Shown: positions 8,242-17,182 of the stretch, in pieces
Position numbering within the stretch: the first letter of the stretch is position 1
Layout of the letters: every line of letters begins with the position of its first letter
From: Deltaproteobacteria bacterium
GTDB taxonomy: Bacteria; Myxococcota_A; UBA9042; DTJE01
Length of the DNA stretch: 64,000 bases
Assembly (NCBI GenBank): GCA_029547805.1
Contig: JAKPOP010000014.1
Coordinates: 1 to 64,000, forward strand
Reading direction: 5' to 3'
Program-made: the position numbers and the translations under genes
Notes under the pieces: model-generated
The model's database searches: none
Seen by the model: only the letters and a program-made list of their open reading frames with translations
Told to the model about the DNA's origin: nothing

Positions 8242-8317
8242 TGGCGCGCCCGGAGGGACTCGAACCCCCAACCGTCGGATCCGAAGTCCGATGCTCTATC
8301 CATTGAGCCACGGGCGC
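8242..8317 (-). tRNA. tRNA-Arg (anticodon TCG)
   Basis: A 76-base cloverleaf with encoded CCA. The acceptor stem GCGCCCG pairs with CGGGCGC. The anticodon loop is CTTCGGA with anticodon TCG (reads CGA). The T arm contains GGTTCGAGTCC-type bases. The anticodon stem-loop coincides with the 19-bp att core at 8274-8292, so the 3' half is supplied by the integrated element. It is the last of three tRNAs transcribed leftwards. Confidence 0.95.
8274..8292 (+). repeat. Right attachment-site copy inside tRNA-Arg
   Basis: This copy is identical over 19 bases to 825-843 and covers the anticodon stem and loop of tRNA-Arg(TCG). The match ends exactly at 8273/8293, which defines the crossover region of the element. 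Confidence 0.85.
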
Positions 8318-8361
8318 CGGCAGATGGCAGGGGGCGGGGTCGCCTTCCGATCCACTCGGAA

Positions 8362-8437
8362 TGGGGTGCCTGGAGGGATTTGAACCCACGACACCTGGAG
8401 CCACAATCCAGTGCTCTGCCAACTGAGCTACAGGCAC
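8362..8437 (-). tRNA. tRNA-His (anticodon GTG)
   Basis: The acceptor stem GTGCCTG pairs with CAGGCAC, and the 3' CCA is encoded. The anticodon loop is TTGTGGC with anticodon GTG. The base at 8438 would supply the G(-1) that is characteristic of tRNA-His. It lies between the two tRNA-Arg genes in the same leftward transcript. Confidence 0.95.
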
Positions 8438-8482
8438 CATCGAAACGCCGCCGTCACCCCTCCCTCGCCGGGAGAGAGCAGG

Positions 8483-8557
8483 TACGCCTGAGAGGATTTG
8501 AACCTCCGACCGGCGGATTAGAAGTCCGCTGCTCTATCCAGGCTGAGCTACAGGCGC
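8483..8557 (-). tRNA. tRNA-Arg (anticodon TCT)
   Basis: The acceptor stem GCGCCTG pairs with CAGGCGT (last pair G-U). The anticodon loop is CTTCTAA with anticodon TCT (reads AGA). The genome does not encode the CCA end here (the discriminator A is followed by CCT), unlike the two tRNAs downstream. It is the first gene of the tRNA operon. Confidence 0.93.
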
Positions 8558-8630
8558 ACGGCATCCTCGACGCCACCACGCTGACGACCCCTGCCCCCTG
8601 CGATGCCAAAGATCCTCGAAAACGGCGCCG

Positions 8631-8660
8631 ATTATCACGGCGACCCGCCAGCCCTGTCAA
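8631..8660 (-). promoter_or_regulatory. Promoter of the tRNA operon
   Basis: On the minus strand, TTGACA (8660-8655) and GATAAT (8636-8631) are separated by 18 bases. They lie about 75 bases upstream of tRNA-Arg(TCT). This is a near-consensus housekeeping sigma site. Confidence 0.65.
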
Positions 8661-8675
8661 GGGCCCGCACCGACA

Positions 8676-9083
8676 CTACGCCGCCACCGATCGGTCGGAG
8701 GGGGCCATGTAGGCCTGGGCCTCGGCGACCTCCCGCTGGCTCAGCTGCCCCCGGGCGATCTCCCGCAACTCCACCCGGCTGGCCCCGAAGGCCTTCTTGA
8801 CGAACTCGAAGGCCTTCCAGGTGTCCACGGAGGTGCCGCAGGTGAAGAGGTCCACCGCGGCGTACCGGTACTCCGGCCAGGTGTGCACCGCCAGGTGCGA
8901 CTCGGCGATCACGACCACCGCGGTGACCCCGTAGGGACTGAAGTGGTAGCCCGTCCGGCTGATGATGGTGGCCCCGGAGACCTCACAGGCCCCCTCCAGC
9001 CCCTTCATCACCAGTTCGGGATTGTTCAGGTCCGCGGTGCAGCCATGAAAATCGGCCACGAGGTGTCGGCCCAGCGCGTTCAA
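8676..9083 (-). CDS. speD: S-adenosylmethionine decarboxylase proenzyme
   Basis: A 135-residue prokaryotic AdoMet decarboxylase of the short (SpeH) class. It makes decarboxylated S-adenosylmethionine for spermidine synthesis in the cytoplasm. The self-cleavage site is Glu61-Ser62 in IAESHLAVHTWPEY; Ser62 becomes the pyruvoyl cofactor. The conserved DLFTCG block follows. The start is taken as TTG 9083 (MNALGRHLVADFHGC) because AGGAGG sits 9 bases upstream and the family normally begins just here; a longer frame reaching 9179 has no family-like sequence. The length matches the family. No spermidine synthase gene is adjacent. A TTGACA-containing promoter lies at 9209-9237. Confidence 0.95.
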   Translation of the reverse strand: MNALGRHLVADFHGCTADLNNPELVMKGLEGACEVSGATIISRTGYHFSPYGVTAVVVIAESHLAVHTWPEYRYAAVDLFTCGTSVDTWKAFEFVKKAFGASRVELREIARGQLSQREVAEAQAYMAPSDRSVAA

Positions 9084-9208
9084 TTTGGATGCCCTCCTTT
9101 GACACGAGGCCGGGCATCCAGCGCCCGACCTCAACCTACATGACCCACCTCCCTGGCCGTTCAGGACGGCCACAATCACCCGGGGTCAACCCCCGGAAAA
9201 CGGACGGA

Positions 9209-9237
9209 ATGATGCGGGGATCCTGCCTTCCTGTCAA
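9209..9237 (-). promoter_or_regulatory. Probable speD promoter
   Basis: On the minus strand, TTGACA (9237-9232) is followed after 17 bases by CATCAT (9214-9209), about 125 bases upstream of the speD start. The -35 is perfect and the -10 is weak. It overlaps the stop codon of the gene upstream. Confidence 0.4.
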
Positions 9238-10856
9238 GGGCTTTTTTGCGAGCCGCCGACGCCTTGGGGAAGGCGTCCCCGGAACCCGGCGGAACCCCGA
9301 GATCTCCACCAGACCATTCCCAACAGGACCAGCAGCAGCACGATCAGACCATCGCCCCTGGCCCCGGCCCGGCACCCGCCGCCGGACCCGCCGCCAGGAC
9401 CGCAGTCCCCCTGGCAGCCCCCCCCATCGGGAAGCACCACCAGGTCGGCCCCACTCCCGACCTCGGGCCCCTCCACCGCGTCCCGGGTCCCGACCACGTC
9501 GCTCCCGCCGCCGGTCTCCCCGGTGCCGCCATCGGGGGCACCCCCGACGGGATAGCAGCGGGGATGCTCGTCGCCCTCCCGCTTCTCGCACCGGTACCCC
9601 CCCAGGCACTGGCTCTGCTTGATGCACTTGTAGTCCCACCACCAGGCGTTCCCCTTCTCCCCCACCAGCCAGGCGGTGTACCAGTCCAGGAACTTCGCCC
9701 GGAGCGGCCGGGGATCCCCCTGGGGCATCGTGCCGCCGCCCATGTTGAAGGAGATCTCGCCGACGTCGGTCTTGTCCCAGGTCCGTCCGCCATCCAGCGT
9801 GATCATGTCCACGGCACGGTAGATCGGCTGGTCTCCCCCGCCCCCGCCGCTGGACCCCGACAACCCGGTGTCCGCCGCCCCGACCAGGTGGCCGTGGTCC
9901 GCGTCCTGCCAGAACATCCCCGCCAGATAGGACACCCGGATCGGCACCTTCATGAACATGTTGAGCGTGCCCACCTGGAAGTCGGTGCCGGTGTCCTGCC
10001 AGGATCCCCCCCCGTCGGTCGTCCGGTAGAGCAGCACCTCCTTGGCCCGGCCCTTCTCCTGGTCATAGCGGCCCATCGCCAGGAACCCCGTCCGGTCATC
10101 CTCCAGGAAGAAGATCGGACAGGCCAGCCTGCCCCCGGGACCATCGGCCTGGGAATCGGGCGGCAGCGTGGCCAGCACCCTCCAGGAGGCCCCCCCGTCG
10201 GTGGTCCCCAGCACCACCACGTCGCCGTAGGAGACCAGGGTCTGCATCTCCTCGGTCTCCTGCTCCGACACGACGGCCCCGGCCGCCCACCCCCGAAGCC
10301 GGTCCCGGAAGAACAGGCAGCCCAGGTCTGCCCGGGTCCCGGTGGAGACCTGGGTCCAGGAGGCCCCTCCATCGGTGCTTCGCCAGGCCCCGCCGCCCGA
10401 ACCGACGGCCACCCCCTGCCCGTCGCCGAGGGCCGCCAGGGCGCCGACCTCGCCGTCGCCAATCCCCGGCAGGGCGACCTTCTGCCAGGTGCCACCGTTG
10501 CGGGTGAACCAGATGTCCCCGCCCAGGGCCACCATGCCGCTGGTCAGGCTCTCCATCCCGATGGCGGCCACGAAGGACCCCATCGGCCCCGACAGGTTGC
10601 CCTGGATCGACTGCACGGTGGCCCCGCCGTCCTGGCTCCGGTAGAGGACCGGCTTCATGGACGGGAACATGCCGCCGGTCATCTTGACCTGGACGCCCCC
10701 GGTGAAGAACAGCCGCGGCGACAGGGCATCGACGGCCATCAGCATGTCGTCGGGATCGGTCGGTCGCGGAATCGGCTTCCAGTCGGTCCAGGCCCCCCGG
10801 GCCTCGACCCCACCCAGCAGTGCCATGGTCAGGATGATCACAGACCAGCGCCTCAT
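9234..10856 (-). CDS. Secreted BNR/Ycf48-like repeat protein with MYXO-CTERM-like tail
   Basis: A 540-residue exported protein. Residues 1-20 ([20 protein letters not shown]) are a signal peptide. The body holds repeated 'S.DGG.(S/T)W' Asp-box motifs ([49 protein letters not shown]) typical of beta-propeller BNR/Ycf48-like proteins. A Cys-containing segment ([19 protein letters not shown]) follows, then a Gly/Asp-rich linker. The end, [12 protein letters not shown] then [14 protein letters not shown] then RSRG, has the Gly-Cys/TM/Arg layout of MYXO-CTERM sorting signals, followed unusually by about 20 more residues. The role is unknown, probably surface-anchored. The start at ATG 10856 has GGAGG 11 bases upstream. 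leuS is divergent. Confidence 0.85.
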   Translation of the reverse strand: MRRWSVIILTMALLGGVEARGAWTDWKPIPRPTDPDDMLMAVDALSPRLFFTGGVQVKMTGGMFPSMKPVLYRSQDGGATVQSIQGNLSGPMGSFVAAIGMESLTSGMVALGGDIWFTRNGGTWQKVALPGIGDGEVGALAALGDGQGVAVGSGGGAWRSTDGGASWTQVSTGTRADLGCLFFRDRLRGWAAGAVVSEQETEEMQTLVSYGDVVVLGTTDGGASWRVLATLPPDSQADGPGGRLACPIFFLEDDRTGFLAMGRYDQEKGRAKEVLLYRTTDGGGSWQDTGTDFQVGTLNMFMKVPIRVSYLAGMFWQDADHGHLVGAADTGLSGSSGGGGGDQPIYRAVDMITLDGGRTWDKTDVGEISFNMGGGTMPQGDPRPLRAKFLDWYTAWLVGEKGNAWWWDYKCIKQSQCLGGYRCEKREGDEHPRCYPVGGAPDGGTGETGGGSDVVGTRDAVEGPEVGSGADLVVLPDGGGCQGDCGPGGGSGGGCRAGARGDGLIVLLLVLLGMVWWRSRGSAGFRGRLPQGVGGSQKSP

Positions 10857-10931
10857 GGGTTTCTTCCCCTCCTGGAGACCTCACATCCCCCCACGCACAC
10901 GATCCGGGCATCCGCCCGGCGAACAACGGTC

Positions 10932-10937
10932 TATAAT
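10932..10937 (+). promoter_or_regulatory. Possible leuS -10 box
   Basis: A perfect TATAAT lies 52 bases before the leuS start in an otherwise GC-rich spacer. No convincing -35 is seen 16-18 bases upstream, so this is a tentative promoter. Confidence 0.35.
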
Positions 10938-10989
10938 ATGCCGCTTTCGCGGGGGGATCGCCCCTCCGACTTCCTGCAGCGGGGTGGAG

Positions 10990-13416
10990 ATGGACGCCGA
11001 GGAGACGACCTGGGACCCTTCGGTCATCGAGCCGAAATGGCAGCAGTACTGGCTGGAACACAAGACCTTCCGGGCCCGGGACGACTCGGACCGCCCGAAG
11101 TTCTACGTGCTGGACATGTTCCCCTACCCCTCGGGGGCCGGCCTCCACGTCGGGCACCCCGAGGGCTACACCGCGACGGACATCGTGGCCCGGTACAAGT
11201 GGATGCGGGGCTTCGAGGTCCTGCACCCGATGGGCTGGGATGCCTTCGGGCTCCCGGCGGAGCAGTATGCCCTCCAGACGGGCATCCATCCGGCCATCAC
11301 GACCCGCCGGAACATCGACAACTTCCGTCGGCAGATCCGGATGCTGGGGCTCGCCTACGACTGGGACCGGGAGATCGCCACCTGCGACCCCTCCTACTAC
11401 CGGTGGACCCAGTGGATCTTCCTGCAGTTGTTCCGCCGGGGGCTCGCCTACCAGACCGAGATCCCGGTGAACTGGTGCCCGGCCCTGGGAACCGTGCTGG
11501 CCGACGAGGAGGTGACTCCCGAGGGCCTCTCGGAGCGGGGAGGCTTCCCCGTGGAGCGGCGCCCCATGCGCCAGTGGATGCTCCGGATCACCGCCTATGC
11601 CGACCGGCTGCTGGAGGACCTGGAGGGACTGGACTGGCCGGAGCCCATCAAGGAGATGCAGCGGAACTGGATCGGCCGGTCCGAGGGCGCCGAGGTGGAC
11701 TTCCCCCTGGAGGGTCACCGGGAGACCCTCCGGGTCTTCACGACACGGCCCGACACGCTCTTCGGCGTCACCTACATGGTGCTGGCCCCTGAGCATCCCC
11801 TGGTCTCCCGGATCACCACGGCGGACCGCCTGGCGGAGGTCGAGGCCTACCGGCAGGCCGCCGGCCGGATGAACGACCTGACCCGGACCGACGCCACCCG
11901 CCCGAAGACCGGCGTCTTCACCGGCGCCTTCGCGGTGAACCCGGTGAATGGCCAGCGGGTCCCGGTCTGGGTGGCCGACTACGTGCTGATCTCCTACGGG
12001 ACCGGGGCCATCATGGCGGTCCCGGCCCACGACCAGCGGGACTTCGAATTCGCTCAGGCCCACGGGCTGCCCATCGTCGAGGTGGTCTCCCCCGACGGCC
12101 GCCCCCGGGGCATCGGGGACGCGGCCTTCTGCGAGGAGGGGGTCGCGGTGAACTCGGGGCCCTACGACGGACTGCCCACCCGGGAGTTCCAGCAGCGCAT
12201 CACCGCGGACCTGGAGGCCCGGGGGATCGGGACGCGGGCCGTCAAGTACCGCCTCCGGGACTGGGTCTTCTCCCGGCAGCGCTACTGGGGCGAGCCCTTC
12301 CCCCTGATCCATCGCCCCGACGGCACCGTGGAGGCCCTGCCGGAGTCGGACCTGCCGCTGACGCTGCCGGAGGTGCCCTCCTACCGGCCCGCGGGCAACG
12401 GCGAGTCGCCCCTGGCGACGATCCCCGAGTGGGTCGAGGTCCGGGACCCGACCACCGGCCAGGTGATCGGCCGCCGGGAGACCCACACGATGCCCCAGTG
12501 GGCCGGCTCCTGCTGGTACTACCTGCGCTACCTGGACCCCCACAATGACCAGCGGCTGGTGGACCCCGAGAAGGAGCGGCGCTGGATGCCCGTGGACCTC
12601 TACGTCGGGGGGGCCGAGCACGCGGTCCTGCACCTCCTCTATGCCCGCTTCTGGCACAAGGTGCTCCACGACCTCGGGGTCGTCTCGACGCCGGAGCCAT
12701 TCCGGAAACTGGTCAACCAGGGCCTGATCCTGGGCGAGAACGGCCAGAAGATGTCCAAGTCCCTGGGCAACGTGGTGAATCCCGACGACGTGGTCCGAAC
12801 ATATGGGGCCGACGCGATGCGGGTCTACGAGATGTTCATGGGGCCCCTGGAGGTGGTGAAGCCCTGGAGCACCCAGGGCATCGTGGGCGCCCGGCGGTTT
12901 TTGGACCGGGTCTGGCGGGTTGCGACGGGTCCTCTCACGGACGAGGAGGCGCCATTGCCCCTCCAGCGACTGGTGCACCAGACGGTCCGGAAGGTGACCC
13001 AGGACATCGAGCGGATGCGCTTCAACACCGCCATCGCCCAGATGATGACCCTGGTCCACGAGGTCCAGAAGACCGAGGTCCGGCCCCGGGAGGCCGTCGA
13101 GACCCTGGTGCTGCTGCTGTCGCCCTTTGCCCCCCACCTGGGGGAGGAGCTCTGGCAGCGCCTGGGCCACGAGCCGCCCATCGTCCGGGTCCCCTGGCCG
13201 ACCTGGGACGAGGCCCTCTGCGCCGAGGACGAGGTCGAGGTGGTGATCCAGGTCAATGGCAAGGTCCGGGACCAGGTGAAGGTCCCCCTGGACACCCCCG
13301 AGGAGGACCTGGAGCGTCTGGCCCGGGCCAGCGAGAAGGTGCAGAGACACCTGGGGGGACGGGAGCCCCGGAAGGTGATCGTGGTGAAGAACCGTCTGGT
13401 CAACCTGGTCGGCTGA
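10990..13416 (+). CDS. leuS: Leucyl-tRNA synthetase
   Basis: An 808-residue class I aminoacyl-tRNA synthetase that charges tRNA-Leu in the cytoplasm. The HIGH signature appears as HVGH at 53-56 ([13 protein letters not shown]) and the KMSKS loop as KMSKS at 587-591. The CP1 editing domain lies between them (for example [14 protein letters not shown] and [15 protein letters not shown]). The C-terminal anticodon-binding helices and the end [10 protein letters not shown]-type motif ([13 protein letters not shown]) are present. The start at ATG 10990 (MDAEETTW) is chosen because the longer frame has no homologous residues. Slightly shorter than the E. coli enzyme (860), but all domains are seen. 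It is followed 50 bases later by a PHP-domain gene on the same strand. Confidence 0.97.
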   Translation: MDAEETTWDPSVIEPKWQQYWLEHKTFRARDDSDRPKFYVLDMFPYPSGAGLHVGHPEGYTATDIVARYKWMRGFEVLHPMGWDAFGLPAEQYALQTGIHPAITTRRNIDNFRRQIRMLGLAYDWDREIATCDPSYYRWTQWIFLQLFRRGLAYQTEIPVNWCPALGTVLADEEVTPEGLSERGGFPVERRPMRQWMLRITAYADRLLEDLEGLDWPEPIKEMQRNWIGRSEGAEVDFPLEGHRETLRVFTTRPDTLFGVTYMVLAPEHPLVSRITTADRLAEVEAYRQAAGRMNDLTRTDATRPKTGVFTGAFAVNPVNGQRVPVWVADYVLISYGTGAIMAVPAHDQRDFEFAQAHGLPIVEVVSPDGRPRGIGDAAFCEEGVAVNSGPYDGLPTREFQQRITADLEARGIGTRAVKYRLRDWVFSRQRYWGEPFPLIHRPDGTVEALPESDLPLTLPEVPSYRPAGNGESPLATIPEWVEVRDPTTGQVIGRRETHTMPQWAGSCWYYLRYLDPHNDQRLVDPEKERRWMPVDLYVGGAEHAVLHLLYARFWHKVLHDLGVVSTPEPFRKLVNQGLILGENGQKMSKSLGNVVNPDDVVRTYGADAMRVYEMFMGPLEVVKPWSTQGIVGARRFLDRVWRVATGPLTDEEAPLPLQRLVHQTVRKVTQDIERMRFNTAIAQMMTLVHEVQKTEVRPREAVETLVLLLSPFAPHLGEELWQRLGHEPPIVRVPWPTWDEALCAEDEVEVVIQVNGKVRDQVKVPLDTPEEDLERLARASEKVQRHLGGREPRKVIVVKNRLVNLVG

Positions 13417-13465
13417 CGGCCGTCGGCGGAGGGGACCGGAGCGGACCTTGCATGGAGGAGCGACG

Positions 13466-14320
13466 ATGCTGGTGGACCTGTACCTGGTCATGCCCCGGGA
13501 GATCGAGGGCCCGGGGATCGACCGCCTGCTGGAGGCCTGCGTCGAGGCAGGCCTGGACGGCGCGTGCCTGGTGGGCCAGGGGGAGTGCCCCCCGATCGAG
13601 GCGGCCCGGCGAAGCCGCTTTGCCGACCGTCTCTTCCTGGCCTTCGGCGTGGAGATCCCCCTGAACCGCGGACGGCTGGTCTGGATTCCCCCGGACCCGG
13701 AGGTGCTGCGGGGCATCGACGGCCCGGCCTTCATGGACGGGGGCATCGAGGGGGCCAGGGCCCTGCGGGAGCGCCACGGAGGGGCCCTGGTAGCCTCGCA
13801 CCCCTATGACCGGGCCGGAGGGGCGCCGTTCGTGGACGGGGTGATGACCCTCCGGTTCCTGGACGGGGTCATGGCGGGTTCGGGGGCGGCGGACCACACC
13901 CGGAACCTGATGGCCTGCACGGCGGCCCAGCGCCTGGGCGTGCCCACGCTGGGCGGCACGGGACCGGGATGCGATTCGGCCCAGGTCGGGGCCTCGGCGA
14001 CGGCCTTCGTGGAGACCCTCTCCTCCCAGGAGGCCCTTGTGCAGGCCCTGCTGTCGAAGGATGCCTGGGCCGTGGAACTGCTGGCCCGGCCCGATTCCTG
14101 GATGAGCGAGGGCAGCGGGGCGGCCTCCGAGGGCCGGCAGCCCCCCCGCAGCGGACCGTCCCCGGAGCGTCGTCCCCAAGGAAGGGAGGATCGGCGCGGA
14201 CGGGGGCCCGGCGGGCCCTCCCGGGACCGCCCCTTCCGCAATGATTCCCGCCCCCGGGGCCACCGGCCGGGACCCAGACCTCCCCGGGGACCCGGGGGGC
14301 CCGATCGAGGTGCCCGATGA
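13466..14320 (+). CDS. PHP-domain putative metal-dependent phosphoesterase
   Basis: A 284-residue protein. Residues 1-220 follow the PHP pattern: an N-terminal strand [10 protein letters not shown], a 'GVEIPL' metal-site region ([10 protein letters not shown]), 'ASHPYDR' (His), and '[19 protein letters not shown]' near residue 170, corresponding to the usual 'GSDAHS...G..TRF' segment. Several canonical His residues are not obvious, so catalytic activity is uncertain. Residues from about 220 to the end are Arg/Pro/Gly-rich and disordered. ATG 13466 has GGAGG 7 bases upstream. The stop overlaps the next gene's ATG by 4 bases, implying coupling to the glycosyltransferase fusion. Confidence 0.75.
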   Translation: MLVDLYLVMPREIEGPGIDRLLEACVEAGLDGACLVGQGECPPIEAARRSRFADRLFLAFGVEIPLNRGRLVWIPPDPEVLRGIDGPAFMDGGIEGARALRERHGGALVASHPYDRAGGAPFVDGVMTLRFLDGVMAGSGAADHTRNLMACTAAQRLGVPTLGGTGPGCDSAQVGASATAFVETLSSQEALVQALLSKDAWAVELLARPDSWMSEGSGAASEGRQPPRSGPSPERRPQGREDRRGRGPGGPSRDRPFRNDSRPRGHRPGPRPPRGPGGPDRGAR

Positions 14321-15798
14321 AGACCCTCTCCATCGTGATCCCGGTGTACAACGAGCGCCGGACGCTCCGGGCCATCCTCGCCCGGGTCCTGAAGGTGGAC
14401 CTGGGACCGGACCTCCGGAAGGAGATCCTGCTGGTGGACGACTGCTCCCGGGACGGCACCCGGGAACTGGTCGATCGCCTCCAGACCTCCTGGAAGACCG
14501 AGATGGCCGGACTGGGCGTCCCGAAGAAGCGCCTGGACCAGGCCGACCTGCGCTGCCTGTTCCACCCGGTGAACCGGGGCAAGGGGGCGGCCCTCCGGAC
14601 CGGGTTCGAGGCCGTCACCGGGGACTTCGTGCTGGTCCAGGACGCGGACCTGGAGTACGACCCCAACGACTATCCCCGCCTGCTGGCCCCGCTGCTGGAG
14701 GGAAAGGCCGACGTCGTCTATGGGTCGCGCTTCGCCGGGGACACCCGGCGGGTCCACTTCTTCTGGCACTCCCTGGGCAACCGCTTCCTGACCTTCCTGA
14801 GCAACGCCTTCACGGACCTGAACCTGACCGACATGGAGACCTGCTACAAGGCCTTCCGGGCCGACGTGATCCGGGACCTGCACCTGACGTCGGAGCGCTT
14901 CGGAATCGAGCCGGAGATCACTGCGAAAATCGCCCGGATGCGCTACCGCATCTACGAGGTCCCCATCGCCTACCATGGGCGGTCCTATGCCGAGGGAAAG
15001 AAGATCGGCGTGAAGGACGGCTTCGAGGCCCTCTACGCCATCATCCGCTACTCCTGGTTCGACAGCGACTTCCTGAAGGGTCGGGTGGTCGAGGAGACCC
15101 TCTCGAAGATGAACGCCCTGGAGCGCTTCAACACCCACCTCTTCCGGACGATCCGCCCCTATCTGGGACGGCGGATGCTGGAGGTGGGGTCCGGGACGGG
15201 GAACATCACCCGCTTCCTGCTGTCCCAGGGGGACGTCACGGCGACGGACATCTCCGCCGACAGCATCGCCCGGCTCCAGGAGTCCTTCGCCGAGCACGAC
15301 GGGTTCAAGGCCCTGGTCTGGGACTGCGCCAGCCCGCCCCCGGAAGGTCTCGCTGACGAGGCATTCGACACGGTGGTCTGCCTCAACGTGCTGGAGCACG
15401 TCGAGGACCAGGACGCGGCCCTGCGGCACATGGAGCGTCTCCTCCGACCCGCGGCAGGACGGCTCGTGCTGCTGGTCCCCGCCCACCCGGCCCTGTACTC
15501 GCCGCTCGACCAGAGCCTCGGACACTTCCGCCGCTACGCCCGGGAGGACCTGGAGGCCCGGGTCCGGCAGGCCGGCTTCGTCATCGAGAAGACCTTCGCC
15601 TTCAACCTGCTGGGGGTGGCGGGGTGGTTCGCGAACGGGCGCCTGCTGAAGAAGAACCGCCTGCCCATCGGCCAGCTGTCCCTCTACGAGAAGATGGCCC
15701 CGGTGGCCCTGGGCCTCGAGCGGCGGTTCGGGGAGGCGCTGCCCCTGGGGCTGTCGTGGATCGTCGTGGCCCGGAGCGGGGCGGGAGGTGTCCCGTGA
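14317..15798 (+). CDS. GT2 glycosyltransferase fused to SAM-dependent methyltransferase
   Basis: A 493-residue bifunctional protein. Residues 1-235 are a family 2 glycosyltransferase of the dolichol/polyprenyl-phosphate mannose synthase type: [33 protein letters not shown] (metal-binding acidic motif) and VVYGSRF. Residues about 265-430 are a class I methyltransferase with motif [15 protein letters not shown] near residue 289 and post-motif [13 protein letters not shown]. The likely substrate of the first half is a polyprenyl-phosphate or lipid-linked sugar; the methyl acceptor is unknown. There is no TM segment in the GT half; a weakly hydrophobic stretch lies near the C-terminus. It is coupled to the PHP gene upstream (ATGA) and its stop overlaps kal downstream. 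Confidence 0.9.
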   Translation: MKTLSIVIPVYNERRTLRAILARVLKVDLGPDLRKEILLVDDCSRDGTRELVDRLQTSWKTEMAGLGVPKKRLDQADLRCLFHPVNRGKGAALRTGFEAVTGDFVLVQDADLEYDPNDYPRLLAPLLEGKADVVYGSRFAGDTRRVHFFWHSLGNRFLTFLSNAFTDLNLTDMETCYKAFRADVIRDLHLTSERFGIEPEITAKIARMRYRIYEVPIAYHGRSYAEGKKIGVKDGFEALYAIIRYSWFDSDFLKGRVVEETLSKMNALERFNTHLFRTIRPYLGRRMLEVGSGTGNITRFLLSQGDVTATDISADSIARLQESFAEHDGFKALVWDCASPPPEGLADEAFDTVVCLNVLEHVEDQDAALRHMERLLRPAAGRLVLLVPAHPALYSPLDQSLGHFRRYAREDLEARVRQAGFVIEKTFAFNLLGVAGWFANGRLLKKNRLPIGQLSLYEKMAPVALGLERRFGEALPLGLSWIVVARSGAGGVP

Positions 15799-16232
15799 CG
15801 ATGCCCTCGGAGGAGGTCCTGGTCCGGCTCCGGATGTCCCAGGCCGATGCCCACTACGGGGGGGACCTGGTGGACGGGGCGCGGATGCTGGCCCTGCTGG
15901 GAGACGTGGCCACCGAACTGCTGATCCGCCGGGACGGCGACGAGGGGCTCTTCCGGGCCTATGACCAGGTGGAGTTCCTGGCGCCGGTGTACGCCGGCGA
16001 CTACGTCGAGGCCCGGGGACGGATCGTGGCCGAGGGCCGGACCTCCCGGCGCATGACGTTCACGGTCCACAAGGTGATCGCAGCCTCCCGGGACCCGGCG
16101 ACCCCGTCCCGGGCGGAGGTGCTGGACCCGCCGGTGCTGGTCCTCCGGGCCTCCGGGACCTGCGTGACCCCCCTGGAGTGCCAGCGGAAGGGAGTTCCGG
16201 GCGGTCCGACGGGACCGGCCGGAGCCCCGTGA
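15795..16232 (+). CDS. kal: 3-aminobutyryl-CoA ammonia-lyase
   Basis: A 145-residue hotdog-fold enzyme that eliminates ammonia from 3-aminobutyryl-CoA to give crotonyl-CoA in lysine fermentation. The sequence closely follows the Kal pattern ([36 protein letters not shown]). The last 20 residues are a Gly/Pro extension beyond the usual 128. I favour GTG 15795, which overlaps the preceding stop, because GGAGG lies 6 bases upstream; ATG 15801 is the alternative. It is followed 12 bases later by kce, the enzyme that makes its upstream precursor, which supports the assignment. Other lysine-fermentation genes (kamA, kamDE, kdd) are not in the window. Confidence 0.85.
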   Translation: MTMPSEEVLVRLRMSQADAHYGGDLVDGARMLALLGDVATELLIRRDGDEGLFRAYDQVEFLAPVYAGDYVEARGRIVAEGRTSRRMTFTVHKVIAASRDPATPSRAEVLDPPVLVLRASGTCVTPLECQRKGVPGGPTGPAGAP

Positions 16233-16244
16233 GAGGAGGTGCCG

Positions 16245-17069
16245 ATGGCCGACCCCCTGATCATCACCGCCGCGATCTGCGGCGCCGAGGTCACGAAGGA
16301 ACAGAACCCCGCCGTGCCCTACACGGCTCAGGAACTGGCCGCCGAGGCGGCCCGGTGCTTCGCCGAGGGCGCCCGGGTGGTCCACCTGCACGTCCGGCGA
16401 CCCGACGGCACGCCGACCCAGGACCGGGAGACCTTCCGGGCGGCCATCGAGGCCATCCGGAGGGAGGCCCCGGAGGTGATCCTCCAGGTCTCCACCGGCG
16501 GCGCCGTCGGGATGACCGTCGAGGAACGGACCCAGCCCCTGGACCTGGACCCGGAGTTCTGCACGCTGACCACCGGCACCTGCAACTTCGGGGACGAGGT
16601 CTTCCTGAACTCGTTTCCGATGATCCGCGCCATCGCCGAGAAGGCCCGGATCCGGGGCGTCCGGATGGAGGTGGAGGCCTTCGACGCCGGGCATGTGGAC
16701 AATGCCCTGCTGCTGCTCCGCCAGGGGCTCCTGCCGGCCCCCCTGCACGTGGACTTCGTGCTGGGGGTGCCCGGGGCCCTCTCGGGCGGCGAGGACCGGC
16801 TGGACTTCCTGCGGTCGATGCTGCCCCCCGATGCCACCTGGATGGTCGCGGGGGTCGGCCGCTTCGAACTGCCCCTGGCCCGGGCGGCCATCGCCCGAGG
16901 GGGACACGTCCGGGTGGGCCTGGAGGACAACCTCTGGCTGGCGAAGGGACGCCTGGCCCAGGGGTCCTGGGAACTGGTCCGGGAGGTGGCCCGCATGGCC
17001 GCCGAGGCCGGCCGCCCCCTGGCGACCCCGGGCCAGGCCCGGGCGATCCTCCGCATCCCGACTCGCTGA
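16245..17069 (+). CDS. kce: 3-keto-5-aminohexanoate cleavage enzyme (BKACE family)
   Basis: A 274-residue TIM-barrel enzyme of the BKACE (DUF849) family. Kce condenses 3-keto-5-aminohexanoate with acetyl-CoA to acetoacetate and 3-aminobutyryl-CoA. Seen: the N-terminal strand PLIITAAICGAEVTKEQNP, the zinc-site motif VVHLHVRRPDG, STGGAVGMT, and GHVRVGLEDNLW near the end. The family is broad in substrate, but the adjacent kal gene makes the lysine-pathway role likely. Length fits. The start at ATG 16245 has GAGGAGGT 5 bases upstream. The stretch 17070-17182 after it holds no gene. Confidence 0.88.
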   Translation: MADPLIITAAICGAEVTKEQNPAVPYTAQELAAEAARCFAEGARVVHLHVRRPDGTPTQDRETFRAAIEAIRREAPEVILQVSTGGAVGMTVEERTQPLDLDPEFCTLTTGTCNFGDEVFLNSFPMIRAIAEKARIRGVRMEVEAFDAGHVDNALLLLRQGLLPAPLHVDFVLGVPGALSGGEDRLDFLRSMLPPDATWMVAGVGRFELPLARAAIARGGHVRVGLEDNLWLAKGRLAQGSWELVREVARMAAEAGRPLATPGQARAILRIPTR

Positions 17070-17182
17070 TCCCCCCGTTCCGGAGAGGTCGTTGACGGCG
17101 ACACTCCCCCGGGCGCAGAATGGCCTCGACGAGGGCATCCATCCCTGCCTGCCTGTCGTTGCCCGGTGAGAGGAGGTGTCCC

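Larger units (their letters stand above)
825..8292 (+). mobile_element. Compact tRNA-Arg integrative element (about 7.5 kb)
   Basis: The element is delimited by identical 19-bp repeats at 825-843 and 8274-8292. Its right end lies within a tRNA-Arg(TCG) gene, whose 3' half (8242-8273) is therefore carried by the element and restores the tRNA. All genes are on the + strand and tightly packed: tyrosine integrase, unknown protein, helix-turn-helix protein, TOPRIM primase-like protein, P-loop helicase-like protein, TubC-like protein, unknown HTH protein. GCTACCC repeats at both ends look like integrase arm sites. No capsid, terminase, relaxase or transfer genes are present. Gene content resembles P4-like satellites and other small integrative elements with their own primase-helicase. 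Third-position A/T use is visibly higher than in the chromosomal genes, consistent with transfer. Confidence 0.85.

Noticed and set aside
1-8292. Prophage
   Set aside because: No capsid, portal, terminase large subunit, tail or lysis genes are present, so integrative element or satellite is the better name.
10096-13746. A 1216-codon minus-strand frame over leuS
   Set aside because: Antisense to leuS and part of the BNR gene in the wrong frame; no domain, His/Gln/Pro-rich shadow composition.
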